A stretch of DNA of 17,074 bases from JBGTGT01 sp051439375 (GTDB taxonomy: Bacteria; Cyanobacteriota; Cyanobacteriia; Cyanobacteriales; Microcystaceae), in NCBI GenBank assembly GCA_051439375.1, contig JBFRWB010000129.1, positions 1 through 17,074 of the forward strand. The letters run 5' to 3'. Below the pieces are notes generated by a model. It was not told the origin of the DNA. It searched no databases and saw only the letters and a program-made list of their open reading frames with translations. The translations under genes were made by a program, and so were the position numbers. Position 1 is the first letter of the stretch. Each line of letters starts with the position of its first letter. This document shows, one piece after another, positions 5,805-13,380 of this stretch.

Positions 5805-7169
5805 ATGACGCAACGGCTTTCCCCTTCAATGGTACAAAGTGGAGTTGGATTGATGATATTAGCATCAATTGGCTCGTTAATTGGCTTAGTTATTTGGGTT
5901 TCTAACATTGGCTTTGGAGGACGAAGTTTTCGGACAACTTTCATCTTTCCCAATGCAGGAGGAATGACTCTAGGAACAAGGGTTTCTTATCGTGGGGTAA
6001 GAGTTGGTCAAGTGGTTAAAATTGACCCTGAACCAGAAGGTGTGGCGATAGAAGTAGAAATTTATCCATCTTCTCTCTTAATTCCTAGTAATTCCTCCAT
6101 AGAAGCGGTTCAAGCTGGCCTAGTGGGCGAAACATCCATTGACATTACACCGTTACAGTCCCTTCCCCCCGAAGGAGTTGATGCTAAACCATTAGATGAA
6201 AATTGTGATCCCAATATTATCATTTGTAATGGCTCTCAATTGCCGGGACAAGGACAATTAAATGTGAATACTTTAATTCGTTCTTTATTGAAAATTTCTA
6301 ATATTATTAGCGATCCAGAAGTGACGGCTGCGATTCAATCTTTATTTCAACGAAGTTCTTTAGCCTTAGATAATTTAAGTCAACTAAGTGGAGGCGCAAG
6401 CGAATTACTGACAGAAGCACAAGAAACAGGAAGTATTCGGCGTTTAAATTCTACCTTAGATGGTATCAATCGCTTAAGTGAAGAGGCAGTACAACAAGAT
6501 AGTATCACTCAGCTTAATACGGCTTTAAAATCCTTAGATGAAACAGCAACAGATTTGAGAACACTAAGCCAAGAAACAACCCGTGTAATGAGAGAGATAC
6601 AAGAATCGGGAGCGATTAATCAAGTTGATACTACTTTAACGTCGGTTAAAGAAGCAGCGACTCAAGTTGATCAATTTTTTGCCATTAATCAAAGTCGCCT
6701 AACCACAACAGTTGATAGTATTCGAGAAACCAGTGATCAATTAAGGGTTACGGTAAGTCGTTTAGATCCCATTCTTTCTGAAGTTGAACAAGGAGAATTA
6801 TTAGATAATTTAGAAACCATGTCTAGCAATGCAGTGGTACTGACAGAAGACTTAAAAAGCTTTTCAGGCCAACTTAATGATCCTCAAACCATCTTAATGC
6901 TACAGCAAATTTTAGATTCTGCGCGATCGGTGTTTGATAATTTACAGAAAGTGACCTCTGATGTCGATGAAATTACGGGTGATCCTGAATTACGCCGTGA
7001 GTTAATTCGTTTAATTCAAGGACTCAGCAATTTAGTTTCTTCCACCCAACATCTTCAAGAACAGGTTTATTATGCTCAGGTATTAGATAGTTTTTCAACG
7101 GTTTTAGAACCAAAAGATCCGTCTTCTCTCCTAGAAAAGCCCCAAGCACTACCACAAAAAAACGATTAA
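5805..7169 (+). CDS. MlaD/MCE family protein (Ycf22-like), lipid-transport component
   Basis: MCE proteins are the substrate-binding parts of Mla-type ABC systems that move phospholipids or other hydrophobic compounds between membranes. The 454 residues show an N-terminal membrane helix (about 13-34) and one MCE domain (about 42-118) with FPNAGGMTLGTRVSYRGVRVGQV and GLVGETSIDITP. Two cysteines at 134 and 141 follow in a short linker (ENCDPNIIICNGSQ). A long alpha-helical region (about 155-435) rich in Gln, Thr, Ser and Leu follows, with repeated TTRV/ETSDQL-like heptads suited to a periplasmic helical barrel or needle. The permease (MlaE) and ATPase (MlaF) are not in the window, which is usual for cyanobacteria, where these genes are scattered. 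Synechocystis Ycf22 is the likely counterpart; the cargo is unknown. Confidence 0.88.
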   Translation: MTQRLSPSMVQSGVGLMILASIGSLIGLVIWVSNIGFGGRSFRTTFIFPNAGGMTLGTRVSYRGVRVGQVVKIDPEPEGVAIEVEIYPSSLLIPSNSSIEAVQAGLVGETSIDITPLQSLPPEGVDAKPLDENCDPNIIICNGSQLPGQGQLNVNTLIRSLLKISNIISDPEVTAAIQSLFQRSSLALDNLSQLSGGASELLTEAQETGSIRRLNSTLDGINRLSEEAVQQDSITQLNTALKSLDETATDLRTLSQETTRVMREIQESGAINQVDTTLTSVKEAATQVDQFFAINQSRLTTTVDSIRETSDQLRVTVSRLDPILSEVEQGELLDNLETMSSNAVVLTEDLKSFSGQLNDPQTILMLQQILDSARSVFDNLQKVTSDVDEITGDPELRRELIRLIQGLSNLVSSTQHLQEQVYYAQVLDSFSTVLEPKDPSSLLEKPQALPQKND

Positions 7170-7175
7170 ATTATT

Positions 7176-7194
7176 AAATTAAATTGTTTAATTT
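7176..7194. terminator. Possible bidirectional AT-only hairpin between convergent genes
   Basis: AAATTAAA and TTTAATTT (7176-7183 and 7187-7194) form a perfect 8 bp stem with loop TTG. It fills the 25 bp between the stop codons of the MCE gene and the TRAP large subunit. An all-AT stem is a weak terminator, so this is tentative. Confidence 0.35.
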
Positions 7195-8532
7195 CTAGCC
7201 AAAAACAGTTAGTAGAAAGGTAACTAAACTAGGAAAAATAACGATTAATCCTAAGACAATTAACTGTAAAATAATAAAAGGAATTACCCCCTTATAAATC
7301 TCTTCTGTTTTAATGGATTTAGGGGCAACTCCCCTTAAATAAAACAGTGCAAAGCCAAAAGGAGGCGTTAAAAAAGACGTTTGTAAATTCGCCCCCATAA
7401 TCACCCCATACCAAATTAAATCCATTCCCAAGGTTTTCGCAACTTCCCGAAAAAGAGGAATCACAATAAAACAAATTTCAAAAAAATCGAGGAAAAAACC
7501 TAAGATAAAAATGGTCAACATACTAACCAGTAAAAAGCCAATTTGTCCCCCCGGTAAATTCGTTAAGAGATTAGACATAAAGCGATCGCCGCCGATTCCT
7601 CGAAATACCAAAGAAAAAGCCGTCGATCCAATTAAAATCATAATTACCATTGTGGTAATTCTTAAGGTTGCATCACAGGCTTTTTTTAGCGTCTCCCAAC
7701 TCAATTGACGGTTTAACCCTGCTAATAACATCGCACCCAATGATCCCACCGCACCCGCTTCCGTTGGCGTAGCAATACCGAAGAAAATGCTGCCTAAAAC
7801 CACAAAAATTAAGATTAAAGTGGGTAACATTGCAGAAAAGACCCGTTTTCGTAACTCTGAGCCTTCTATCATCCGTACTTCAGCCGGTAAGGCAGGTGCG
7901 AGATCCGGACGCAGAAAGGCCGTAATAATCACATGAAGGGCAAATACCCCTGACATCATTAAACCGGGGATTAACGAGCCAATGAATAAATCACCCACAG
8001 GAACGCCCAATTGATCTCCTAAAACCACCAAAACCACACTAGGGGGGATAATTTGACCTAATGTTCCCGATGCAGCAATGACTCCTGTTGCTAGTCCCTT
8101 ATTGTAACCATAGCGCAACATAATGGGTAAAGAAATTAACCCCATTGCAACGACGGTTGCAGCGACTACCCCCGTAGTGGCCGCTAATAACGCACCGACA
8201 ACCACCACTGCTAAGGCCAACCCTCCCCTGAGTCGGCCAAACAAAATCCCCATTGTTTCCAATAATCGTTCAGCAATCCCCGTTTTTTCCAACATTGACC
8301 CCAAAAAGATGAAAAAAGGAATAGCAACGAGGGTATAATTGGTCATAATCGACTCAAAGATACGAGAAGGCAACAAACCCAGTAAAGCGGGTTTAAATGC
8401 ACCCACCATTGCACCAATCATAGCGAATAGCATAGCCACGCCACCGAGAGAAAAAGCGACAGGATAGCCAAACGCAAGGAAAATTAACGCCCCAACGAAC
8501 ATCATGGGGCCTAACCAGTCATATTCCTGCAT
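7195..8532 (-). CDS. TRAP transporter large permease subunit (DctM/GtrB-like)
   Basis: The DctM-type subunit forms the transport path of a sodium-driven tripartite (TRAP) importer in the inner membrane. The 445 residues are almost entirely hydrophobic, with 11-12 predicted membrane helices. The start GPMMFVGALIFLAFGYPVAFSLGG is typical of the family, and further conserved segments are present (TGVIAASGTLGQIIPPSVVLVVLGDQLGVPVGDLF, in two parts around residues 150-185, and TPTEAGAVGSLGA). Its ATG overlaps the end of the small subunit by 14 bases and has a strong GAGGAGG site inside that gene, so translation is probably coupled. Synechocystis GtrB of the Na+-dependent glutamate system is a likely relative, but the substrate is not readable here. 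No solute-binding protein gene is present: the next gene downstream is the convergent MCE gene. Confidence 0.93.
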   Translation of the reverse strand: MQEYDWLGPMMFVGALIFLAFGYPVAFSLGGVAMLFAMIGAMVGAFKPALLGLLPSRIFESIMTNYTLVAIPFFIFLGSMLEKTGIAERLLETMGILFGRLRGGLALAVVVVGALLAATTGVVAATVVAMGLISLPIMLRYGYNKGLATGVIAASGTLGQIIPPSVVLVVLGDQLGVPVGDLFIGSLIPGLMMSGVFALHVIITAFLRPDLAPALPAEVRMIEGSELRKRVFSAMLPTLILIFVVLGSIFFGIATPTEAGAVGSLGAMLLAGLNRQLSWETLKKACDATLRITTMVIMILIGSTAFSLVFRGIGGDRFMSNLLTNLPGGQIGFLLVSMLTIFILGFFLDFFEICFIVIPLFREVAKTLGMDLIWYGVIMGANLQTSFLTPPFGFALFYLRGVAPKSIKTEEIYKGVIPFIILQLIVLGLIVIFPSLVTFLLTVFG

Positions 8533-9073
8533 CGTGTTGTTCCTCCTCTAAGATTAAATGACCGCGAAAAATTGCCCAATTTTTAATGGCTTCTGAGATA
8601 CCCTGTAAGATTAAGAGGGCAAAACAAACCAGAATCATCGTCTTAATGGGAGACGGAGGAATCCCGCCGGGATTAATGGATTTCTCGTTAATTTTCCAAG
8701 AATTAGCGACAAAGCTCAGGGAAAAGTAAAATAACATCCCAGAAAAGGGAATCAGAAAGAGAATTGAACCAATAAAATTAATTAGAGCTTTATACTTGGT
8801 ACTTAAGTCTTTATAAAAAATATCTACTCGCACGTGTTCATTATGTTTTAGGGTATAAGCAGCACCGAATAAAAAGACTAAATCAAATAAATGCCATTGA
8901 ATTTCTAGTAAGGTGTTTGAGGTTAACTGCTGCTGGATGATTTGACCGAGTTTTCCTAAAAAAACATTAATCACCCCTATTCCTACCATAGCCAAGACGA
9001 ACCAATAAGTTAACCGTCCGACCCATTCATTTAAGGTGTCTATCAGTGTGGCAATTCTCAATAATTTTTGCAA
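8519..9073 (-). CDS. TRAP transporter small permease subunit (DctQ/GtrA-like)
   Basis: The DctQ-type subunit pairs with the large permease in TRAP importers. The 184-residue product has four hydrophobic segments (about 16-40, 62-78, 95-125 and 140-165). It carries the family-typical sequence EIQWHLFDLVFLFGAAYTLKHNEHVRVDIFY at about 78-108 (stated as two adjacent parts: LEIQWHLFDLVFLF and GAAYTLKHNEHVRVD). The start is TTG at 9073-9071: a strong GGGAGGG lies five bases upstream, and the first in-frame ATG would delete about 28 residues including most of the first helix. It comes first in a two-gene operon and overlaps the large subunit by 14 bases. Confidence 0.92.
   Translation of the reverse strand: MQKLLRIATLIDTLNEWVGRLTYWFVLAMVGIGVINVFLGKLGQIIQQQLTSNTLLEIQWHLFDLVFLFGAAYTLKHNEHVRVDIFYKDLSTKYKALINFIGSILFLIPFSGMLFYFSLSFVANSWKINEKSINPGGIPPSPIKTMILVCFALLILQGISEAIKNWAIFRGHLILEEEQHDAGI
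8542..8548 (-). promoter_or_regulatory. Ribosome binding site of the TRAP large subunit, inside the small-subunit gene
   Basis: The minus strand reads GAGGAGG nine bases before the ATG at 8532-8530. It lies within the last codons of the small subunit, as expected for translational coupling of the two membrane subunits. Confidence 0.75.
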
Positions 9074-9078
9074 TGTTT

Positions 9079-9085
9079 CCCTCCC
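9079..9085 (-). promoter_or_regulatory. Ribosome binding site deciding a TTG start
   Basis: The minus strand reads GGGAGGG, then AAACA, then TTG. The strong site at ideal spacing is the reason for choosing the non-ATG start of the TRAP small subunit. Confidence 0.8.
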
Positions 9086-9219
9086 GTTTGCTTTAAGCTA
9101 GGTATTATACAGGTTTGTTCTAATGGTGGATCAGTTCCCTAAAAAGAATTTTAACGACTAGATCACTTATTCTTCTTATGGCAAGATAGCAATCTAATCA
9201 GCCAAACTAAGAAAACTAG

Positions 9220-9237
9220 GATATTCTACTGAATATC
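9220..9237. promoter_or_regulatory. Inverted repeat in the leader of the CheW-like gene
   Basis: GATATTC-TACT-GAATATC is a perfect 7 bp inverted repeat ending 23 bases before the ATG at 9261 and touching an AGGA (9238-9241). It could be an operator half-site pair or a hairpin that hides the AGGA. Nothing in the sequence decides between these. Confidence 0.35.
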
Positions 9238-9260
9238 AGGAAACATCATGTAAGCGAAAA

Positions 9261-10028
9261 ATGGCTAATTTTCCTCCCCAACCTCCCACCTCCCCAACTA
9301 ATTGTTGGAAAAGTATCGGTGTGTTTGGCGATCGCTCTTGTGAAAAATTAGAACAAATCAATCATTGTCATAATTGTCCAGTTTATCAAGTTGCAGGAAG
9401 GGAATTATTATCACGGGAGATCCCCCCTGAATATGCTGAACAATGGACAAATTTGTTGGCTAAACCTTCTATATCAACTGAAATAGGGTCTGTAGGGGCT
9501 GATACAGAGGAAAAAGAAACGATTCGTCGTCAAGATAATCTTTCTGTTCTCATCTTTCGTCTAGGAGAGGAATGGTTTGCGCTTCCTGTTTGGGTAATCA
9601 AGGAAGTCACACCTTTGTGTCCTATTCATACTGTTCCCCATCGCAGTAACAATATTTTTACAGGAATTGTGAATATTAGGGGAGAAATTCTGATGTGTAT
9701 TGCCTTGGGGAATGTTTTAACCGTAGGTAGCTCAGAATCTTTACCCTATGCGTCTTGTTCCTTACCTTCACAACAGTCATCCGTTTATGCACGAACCATT
9801 GTTATGGAAATACAAGAGAATCGTTGGGCATTTCGAGTTGATGAAATTGTAGGTATTCACCGTTTAGATAAAAAGAATCTCCAAGATGTACCTGTGGTGA
9901 TTTCAAAAACCCCTGATACTTATACCAAAAAGATTTTACAGTTTGAAGATCGAAAAATCAATTATTTGAATTATGAATTGCTCTTTTATGAGTTGCTATT
10001 TTATACCTTAAATCGTTCTTCTGTTTAG
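9261..10028 (+). CDS. WspD-like CheW-domain adaptor with four-cysteine N-terminus
   Basis: CheW adaptors bridge chemoreceptors and the histidine kinase CheA. In the 255 residues, an N-terminal module has cysteines at 15, 27, 36 and 39 (CWKSIGVFGDRSC then HCHNCPVY), followed by AGRELLSREIPPEYAEQWTNLLA. This module is what I recall from WspD-type CheW proteins of surface-sensing systems. A CheW beta-barrel domain spans about 92-240: LSVLIFRLGEEWFALPVWVIKEV, then VPHRSNNIFTGIVNIRGEIL, then FRVDEIVGIHRL. The cysteines could bind a metal or Fe-S centre, which is inference. No CheA, receptor, CheB/R or response regulator is adjacent, so it is an orphan here. Near the C-terminus YELLF is duplicated in tandem. 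No Shine-Dalgarno is well placed for this ATG; a start-stop codon pair precedes it. Confidence 0.88.
   Translation: MANFPPQPPTSPTNCWKSIGVFGDRSCEKLEQINHCHNCPVYQVAGRELLSREIPPEYAEQWTNLLAKPSISTEIGSVGADTEEKETIRRQDNLSVLIFRLGEEWFALPVWVIKEVTPLCPIHTVPHRSNNIFTGIVNIRGEILMCIALGNVLTVGSSESLPYASCSLPSQQSSVYARTIVMEIQENRWAFRVDEIVGIHRLDKKNLQDVPVVISKTPDTYTKKILQFEDRKINYLNYELLFYELLFYTLNRSSV
9972..10001 (+). repeat. 15 bp in-frame tandem duplication in the CheW-like gene
   Basis: Two consecutive 15-base units both encode YELLF (TAT-GAA-TTG-CTC-TTT and TAT-GAG-TTG-CTA-TTT). They differ only at two synonymous third positions, so the duplication is not brand new. It lengthens the C-terminal helix by five residues. 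Confidence 0.85.
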
Positions 10029-10141
10029 GAGAAGACTCTCAGCAGCTTAATCGTTTTGCTATTCAGTCTTGTTTTAATGAATTCTTTTTTTGCGATAGAA
10101 TAAAAGAGATTATTTACAAGATAACAACATTATTGACTATT

Positions 10142-10543
10142 ATGGAACGAGGGTTATTGTGGTTGCCGTTACTGATCTTTTTTATCAGTCTTGCATGGAT
10201 AGGACTGCGAGAATATCAAAAAGTTGAAGCCTATCAAACATGGTCTAAAAATTTTGATAAAGCTAAATATGACATCTATGCCGTTTTAGGACAAAAAGGA
10301 CGACAGTTAACATGGGGAAAACCCAATCAAGGTGAACCCATTGATTTAGTAACATTCTCCCTTGATGATGTACAAGAAATCCTTTTATCTGTAGATGATC
10401 ACATTATTGCATCAGCGTCTCTTCCTGATAAGGGAAAACCTAGTTTACTGTTTCGTTTCATTGAGGAAAAACCTTCAATTAACATTCCTTTTACAGATAT
10501 TTCTTTAGCGAACAAATGGTTACAATATTTAAAAGGGTTATAG
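10142..10543 (+). CDS. Small membrane-anchored protein of unknown function
   Basis: I do not recognise the family. From the ATG at 10142 the product has 133 residues. It has an N-terminal membrane helix (about 4-23, LLWLPLLIFFISLAWIGL) followed by a charged, probably periplasmic or thylakoid-lumen-facing domain with alternating hydrophobic strands (IYAVLGQKGRQLTWGKPNQG, VTFSLDDVQEILLSVDD) and a C-terminal helix ANKWLQYLKGL. The frame also opens nine bases earlier with TTG; neither start has a strong Shine-Dalgarno, and I prefer the ATG. It lies 113 bp after the CheW-like gene on the same strand and converges on the broken coiled-coil gene 30 bp downstream. Coding is supported by the clear domain-like pattern and codon use. 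Confidence 0.7.
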   Translation: MERGLLWLPLLIFFISLAWIGLREYQKVEAYQTWSKNFDKAKYDIYAVLGQKGRQLTWGKPNQGEPIDLVTFSLDDVQEILLSVDDHIIASASLPDKGKPSLLFRFIEEKPSINIPFTDISLANKWLQYLKGL

Positions 10544-10573
10544 AAGATATTCAACTTTCTTATTCTGATGAAC

Positions 10574-10921
10574 TTACTGCATCCCTAAAACCACACTCAC
10601 CACAATAGTAATGGCTGCTGTAACTAACACCCCCAAAGAGACATTTAACTGTTGTTTGTTCGCTTCTTGAAACGCTTCTATTTGTTGATTAACCGAGGAT
10701 TGAAAGGTTTCTATTTGCTGTTGATTGGTGGTTTGAAAAGCTTCAAATTCAGCCCGAATTGACTGAATTTACGCCTCGGTTGAGCGAATTTGCGTCTCTC
10801 CTGTTTGTCGATACAGTTCTAATCTATCTGATAACAGTTGACTGTCTCTTTCTAAACTATCAATTTTGTCTTCTATACGGTCTAGCTGACGGGTAATGGC
10901 TTCAAATTCTCGTTCTGTCAT
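10574..10921 (-). pseudogene. Coiled-coil, tail-anchored protein interrupted by one in-frame stop
   Basis: From ATG (10921-10919) to TAA (10576-10574) there are 116 codons in one frame, with no frameshift and a single internal TAA at codon 51 (10771-10769). The first half reads MTEREFEAITRQLDRIEDKI and continues as a charged coiled coil to IRSTEA. After the stop the same frame continues as IQSIRAEFEAFQTTNQQQ, then QQIEAFQEANKQQ, and ends with a C-terminal membrane helix LGVLVTAAITIVVSVVLGM. One C-to-T change on the coding strand (CAA to TAA, Gln to stop) would explain the break. The second half keeps good coding character, so the mutation looks recent, or it could be a sequencing error. I know no function; small coiled-coil proteins with one C-terminal anchor are common in cyanobacteria. 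Confidence 0.75.
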
Positions 10922-11052
10922 TGTCTATTATTAAAGGTCTTACTTACTTATATTAGACTTCTTACACCAAGACTGCTATATTTAATGAGGTCAATTCATA
11001 AATTTTAATTACAGATAGCTCTCTGCCTAAGTCCTGCAACAAATATACTAAA
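10922..11052. other. Divergent promoter region between the broken gene and the SDR
   Basis: About 130 AT-rich bases between two divergent starts must contain both promoters. I see no strong Shine-Dalgarno, repeat or conserved promoter box that I can defend. Confidence 0.35.
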
Positions 11053-11856
11053 ATGACACAACTAAAAGAAGCTATTATTGTTTTAACGGGTGCAAGTGGA
11101 GGATTTGGCCAACAATTTACCCGCCAATTATTACAAGCACAAAGCCATTTAATCTTAACTGATATTGATGAAACGCTTCTCCGTCAGCAAGTTCAAGACA
11201 TTCAAAAAGAAGTTAAAACAGGGAAAGTATTAGCTTGTTGGGGAATTGATTTACAACAGCAGAATAGTTGTCAAATCCTTTACGAACGAATTCAATCATT
11301 GAATGTTTCAGTGGATATTTTAATTAATAATGCTGGTATAGGCTTATATGGCAGAATGGACGAATTACCTCAAGACAAATGGGAGCAATTAATGCAGATA
11401 AATCTCTTAGTTCCCATGAGACTGAGTACCTTATTAACGAAAGATATGATTAGTCGTCGTAAGGGACATATTGTTAATCTCTCTTCGGTTGCAGGATGGA
11501 TTGCTGCTGAAGGAATCACCCCCTATTCTACCAGTAAATTTGGGTTACGGGGTTTTAGCGAAGGACTATTTCAGGACGTTAAACAATATAATGTGAAGGT
11601 AACAGTTGTTTACCCGTTCTTTAGTCGGACTCCTATTCTACAATCAAAACAATATGGACTCCTCGCACAAGAAAAAAAATCTCTTCCTAATTATCTTACA
11701 ACTGATCCAGCTAAAATTATTGAAAGAACCCTAATTTCAATTCAAAAAGATAAACTTCATGTCTTCCCAGACATATTTTCTAAAATTCTTACCTTTATTA
11801 AACAACATTTTCCTTTCTTTCTTGATTTTAACTGGTTAAGGAAGATAGCAAAATAG
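11053..11856 (+). CDS. Short-chain dehydrogenase/reductase (SDR), classical type
   Basis: The enzyme should interconvert an alcohol and a ketone or aldehyde with a nicotinamide cofactor in the cytoplasm. The 267 residues contain every classical SDR landmark: nucleotide motif TGASGGFG at 12-19, an aspartate at the end of the second strand (D37 in LTDID, which favours NAD(H) over NADP(H)), D66, NNAG at 92-95, and N117. The catalytic set is S145, Y158 and K162 (SSVAGWIAAEGITPYSTSK). The C-terminal 30 residues are hydrophobic and basic (FIKQHFPFFLDFNWLRKIAK) and may attach to membrane or substrate. The flavin monooxygenase starts 82 bp downstream on the same strand, suggesting sequential oxidation steps. 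The substrate is unknown; the hydrophobic tail hints at a lipid-like molecule. Confidence 0.93.
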   Translation: MTQLKEAIIVLTGASGGFGQQFTRQLLQAQSHLILTDIDETLLRQQVQDIQKEVKTGKVLACWGIDLQQQNSCQILYERIQSLNVSVDILINNAGIGLYGRMDELPQDKWEQLMQINLLVPMRLSTLLTKDMISRRKGHIVNLSSVAGWIAAEGITPYSTSKFGLRGFSEGLFQDVKQYNVKVTVVYPFFSRTPILQSKQYGLLAQEKKSLPNYLTTDPAKIIERTLISIQKDKLHVFPDIFSKILTFIKQHFPFFLDFNWLRKIAK

Positions 11857-11887
11857 AGGTAGATTAGACTAAGGAATAACGCCCAAA

Positions 11888-11906
11888 AAAGAACAGTTCT
11901 TTGAAC
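11888..11906. promoter_or_regulatory. Dyad-symmetric sequence between the SDR and monooxygenase genes
   Basis: AAAGAAC-A-GTTCTTT (11888-11902) is a perfect 15-base interrupted palindrome, and its right arm forms a second one, GTTC-TTT-GAAC (11896-11906). It lies 32-50 bases before the monooxygenase ATG. It could be an operator or a small hairpin; no factor can be named. Confidence 0.3.
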
Positions 11907-11938
11907 GAATTTTTAAACCCTATTTAACTTAAAAAACA

Positions 11939-13273
11939 ATGCAAAACTTAAAACATAAACAATTAATTATCGGCGCAGGGTTCGTCGGTTTAGGAATTGC
12001 TCAAGCCCTCAAAGAAGCCAAAATCCCCTATGATCAAGTCGATGGGAGTGATAATATTGGGGGAAACTGGTATCATGGGGTTTATGAAACGGCTCATATT
12101 ATTTCCTCTAAGAAAGTCACTCAATTTAGTCAGTTTCCTATGCCAGACCATTATCCTGATTTCCCCAGTGCAAAGCAAATGTGGGATTATTTAAAATCGT
12201 TTGCTAATCACTATCAGTTAGAAACGAATATTGAATTAAATAAGAAAGTCATTTCAGTTAATCCCATTGAAAATAACCTTTGGCAAGTTACATTTGATAA
12301 TCAAGAAAGACGTATCTATAAAGGGATAATTATGTGTAATGGGCATCATTGGTGTAAACGACTTCCAGACTTTAAAGGAGAATTTTCAGGTAAGATTATT
12401 CATTCTAAAGATTATAAACAGCCTAATCAATTACGAGGTAAAAAAGTCTTAGTAATTGGAGGTGGAAATTCAGCTTGTGATATTGCGGCTGAAGCAGCCA
12501 GAGTTGGCGAAAAAAGTGTCCTAAGTTTGCGAGAATCTATCTGGTTTATTCCCAAAACTTTTATGGGAATTCCATCGGTTGATTTAATTCAAGGATGGAT
12601 GACTCAATGGTTGCAAAGATGGCTGGCTTATGGAATTATATTGCTGACTTTTGGAAAGCATGAAAGTTATGGTTTAGCCACCCCTAATTATCGTATTTTT
12701 GCTAAACACCCTACCCTAAATAACGAAGTTCCTTACTATATCAAACATGGTCGCATTTTGCCAAAACCTGCTGTTTCTCACTTAGATAAGCAATGGGTTG
12801 AATTTGTAGATGGTAGTAGAGAACAATTTGATTTAATTGTATGTGCGACTGGGTATCATGTTACTTATCCTTTTTTACCCTCTTATTTACAACGAGTTAA
12901 AGGATCATTAGTAGAATGTTATGGGGGATCTTTTTTAGAAGATTATAACGGATTAGCCTTTATTGGATGGGGACAAGCAAGGGGAGGGGTTGGGTCTGTA
13001 ATATCCGCTTATGCGCCTCTTTTTGCCCGTTTATTACAATTACAAGATCAAATTAATGTTCCTCTCGGTTTAGTCTTTAAAGAGATAGGGCAATCTTTAC
13101 CAAAAACCCATCTGTCCGATCCCCATCAAATCTTTAGAAAGTTAAAATTATTAAAATGGGGATTTAGTTTATTGGAAAGAAAAGCCTATCAGGTTGATAA
13201 AGCTTACCCTAACTTTAAAAATAATATCAGTTCGTCAAGTACAAACATCAAGGCAATGAATAGTGCAGTATAA
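11939..13273 (+). CDS. Flavin-containing monooxygenase (FMO family)
   Basis: FMOs use FAD and NADPH to insert one oxygen atom from O2 into a nucleophilic or carbonyl substrate. The 444 residues show the FAD dinucleotide motif GAGFVG at 12-17 and GGNW at 41-44. The FMO fingerprint FxGxxxHxxxY appears as FSGKIIHSKDY at 149-159, the NADPH motif as GGGNSACD at 174-181, and the conserved CATGYHVTYPFLPS starts at about 302. The Y at the end of the fingerprint, where Baeyer-Villiger enzymes have W, favours an FMO over a Baeyer-Villiger monooxygenase. The length is normal. It follows the SDR by 82 bp and precedes an exported esterase by 107 bp on the same strand. Substrate unknown. No clear Shine-Dalgarno. 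Confidence 0.93.
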   Translation: MQNLKHKQLIIGAGFVGLGIAQALKEAKIPYDQVDGSDNIGGNWYHGVYETAHIISSKKVTQFSQFPMPDHYPDFPSAKQMWDYLKSFANHYQLETNIELNKKVISVNPIENNLWQVTFDNQERRIYKGIIMCNGHHWCKRLPDFKGEFSGKIIHSKDYKQPNQLRGKKVLVIGGGNSACDIAAEAARVGEKSVLSLRESIWFIPKTFMGIPSVDLIQGWMTQWLQRWLAYGIILLTFGKHESYGLATPNYRIFAKHPTLNNEVPYYIKHGRILPKPAVSHLDKQWVEFVDGSREQFDLIVCATGYHVTYPFLPSYLQRVKGSLVECYGGSFLEDYNGLAFIGWGQARGGVGSVISAYAPLFARLLQLQDQINVPLGLVFKEIGQSLPKTHLSDPHQIFRKLKLLKWGFSLLERKAYQVDKAYPNFKNNISSSSTNIKAMNSAV

Positions 13274-13380
13274 ATTATCTACTAACAACGTATTTGTAAA
13301 TTCATGTAAAGAAAAGAACAGGAAAAGGTGGAAATGTATTAAAAATAAGTGAAGCCTAATTTATTAAAAGATATAGCTTT

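Noticed and set aside
7511..8338. Two plus-strand frames (65 and 71 codons) inside the TRAP large subunit
   Set aside because: Antisense shadows; their Pro/Thr/Ala/Lys-rich products are what results from reading hydrophobic membrane codons backwards.
11990..12194. Short frames on both strands within the start of the flavin monooxygenase
   Set aside because: They overlap the FAD-binding region of a clearly conserved gene and show no protein features.
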